A stretch of DNA of 14,004 nt. Origin: TH1177 sp042138015. GTDB taxonomy: Archaea; Thermoproteota; Nitrososphaeria; Nitrososphaerales; Nitrososphaeraceae. A program made the translations under genes and the position numbers. A model generated the notes under the pieces. The model searched no databases and had not been told where the DNA came from. It worked only from the letters and a program-made list of their open reading frames with translations. Every line of letters begins with the position of its first letter. The first letter of the stretch is position 1. Positions 13,672 through 14,004 of this stretch are shown here, in pieces. The stretch lies in the NCBI GenBank assembly GCA_042138015.1, contig JBHIVA010000052.1:1-14004 (forward strand). Reading direction: 5' to 3'.

Positions 13672-14004
13672 AACTACAATACTATTATATTAACTGCGTT
13701 TAAAAATCTTTCAAATTGACTAGTATTATGAAATATTAATATTAAGATATATTACTGGATTTGACCATTCAACTGTTAGGTTAATGAAATAAACTGATTT
13801 GTTAGTCAGCACAAGTCCTATAAGATGTAATTTTATTATTCCATTTTTTATACCTTATTATCATATTAATTTAAATTTAATTTAGGATGTTAATTTAGGA
13901 TGTTAATTTAGGATGTTAATTTAGGATGTTAATTTAGGATGTTAATTTAGGATGTTAATTTAGGATGTTAATTTAGGATGTTAATTTAGGATGTTAATTT
14001 AGTA
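13672..14004. other. Non-coding stretch leading into the tandem repeat
   Basis: No gene was seen here. The left part carries the promoter of the zinc-ribbon gene. The middle, about 13740-13870, is plain AT-rich sequence, and the last 127 nt are the 13-bp tandem array. TAA stops recur in every array unit, and since 13 is not a multiple of three, each of the three frames of one strand meets them; the array cannot encode a protein on the plus strand. Confidence 0.6.
13878..14004. repeat. 13-bp perfect tandem repeat array
   Basis: The unit TAATTTAGGATGT is repeated nine times without a single mismatch from 13878 to 13994. A partial tenth copy (TAATTTAG) is followed by two bases (TA) that break the pattern at the window end. 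Just before the array, TAATTTAAAT resembles a degenerate half-unit. There are no spacers, so this is not a CRISPR. It is a minisatellite or an array of binding sites; whether it continues past the window cannot be seen. Confidence 0.93.

Noticed and set aside
13878..14004. CRISPR array
   Set aside because: The 13-bp units follow each other without spacers, and no cas gene is near.

Overview
The window is very AT-rich archaeal DNA, about 30% G+C by eye. The gene content points to an ammonia-oxidising-type Nitrososphaerota (Thaumarchaeota) of the Nitrososphaera/Nitrosocosmicus kind. It carries archaeal/eukaryotic-type ribosomal proteins (L19e, L32e, L39e, L31e), archaeal EF-1alpha with S10, a GINS replication subunit, the archaeal/plant-type D-aminoacyl-tRNA deacylase, an archaeal/eukaryotic-type tRNA methylthiotransferase, a PsbP-like secreted protein and several tiny zinc-ribbon proteins. 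TATA boxes about 25-35 nt before start codons suggest short-leader or leaderless transcripts, and TTG starts are common. The genus is an inference.

Layout. Positions 1-181 hold the N-terminal part of a transposase (minus strand), cut by the window edge. Positions 182-713 are non-coding. A Nudix hydrolase and dtdA follow on the minus strand, then a 65-residue orphan on the plus strand. rpl32e-rpl19e form a tight minus-strand pair. sodA (plus) diverges from rpl32e. After a non-coding stretch with a repeated TAGGTAAAC motif come a PsbP-like lipoprotein or secreted protein, rps10 and the EF-1alpha gene, all minus. A pterin dehydratase (plus) converges on glnA (minus). A GINS subunit and a three-helix membrane protein (plus) follow. 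Next come an eight-cysteine mini-protein (plus), a possible 46-residue CxxC protein (minus), and rpl39e-rpl31e (plus). The right part holds a radical-SAM methylthiotransferase and a PrpB/PEP-mutase-like lyase (minus), a 53-residue zinc ribbon (minus), and a perfect 13-bp tandem array running to the window end.

How the genes fit together. Most of the window is housekeeping: ribosome and translation factors, tRNA quality control and modification (dtdA, methylthiotransferase), DNA replication (GINS), nitrogen assimilation (glnA) and oxidative defence (sodA). No operon-scale novel system is visible. The points most worth checking are as follows: an apparent 1-nt frameshift that separates the conserved N-terminus of L31e from any start codon; three genes recovered by reading the sequence that are short or cut off (a 53-residue zinc ribbon, a 46-residue CxxC protein, and the transposase fragment); the 13-bp tandem array; and the TAGGTAAAC inverted-repeat set downstream of sodA.
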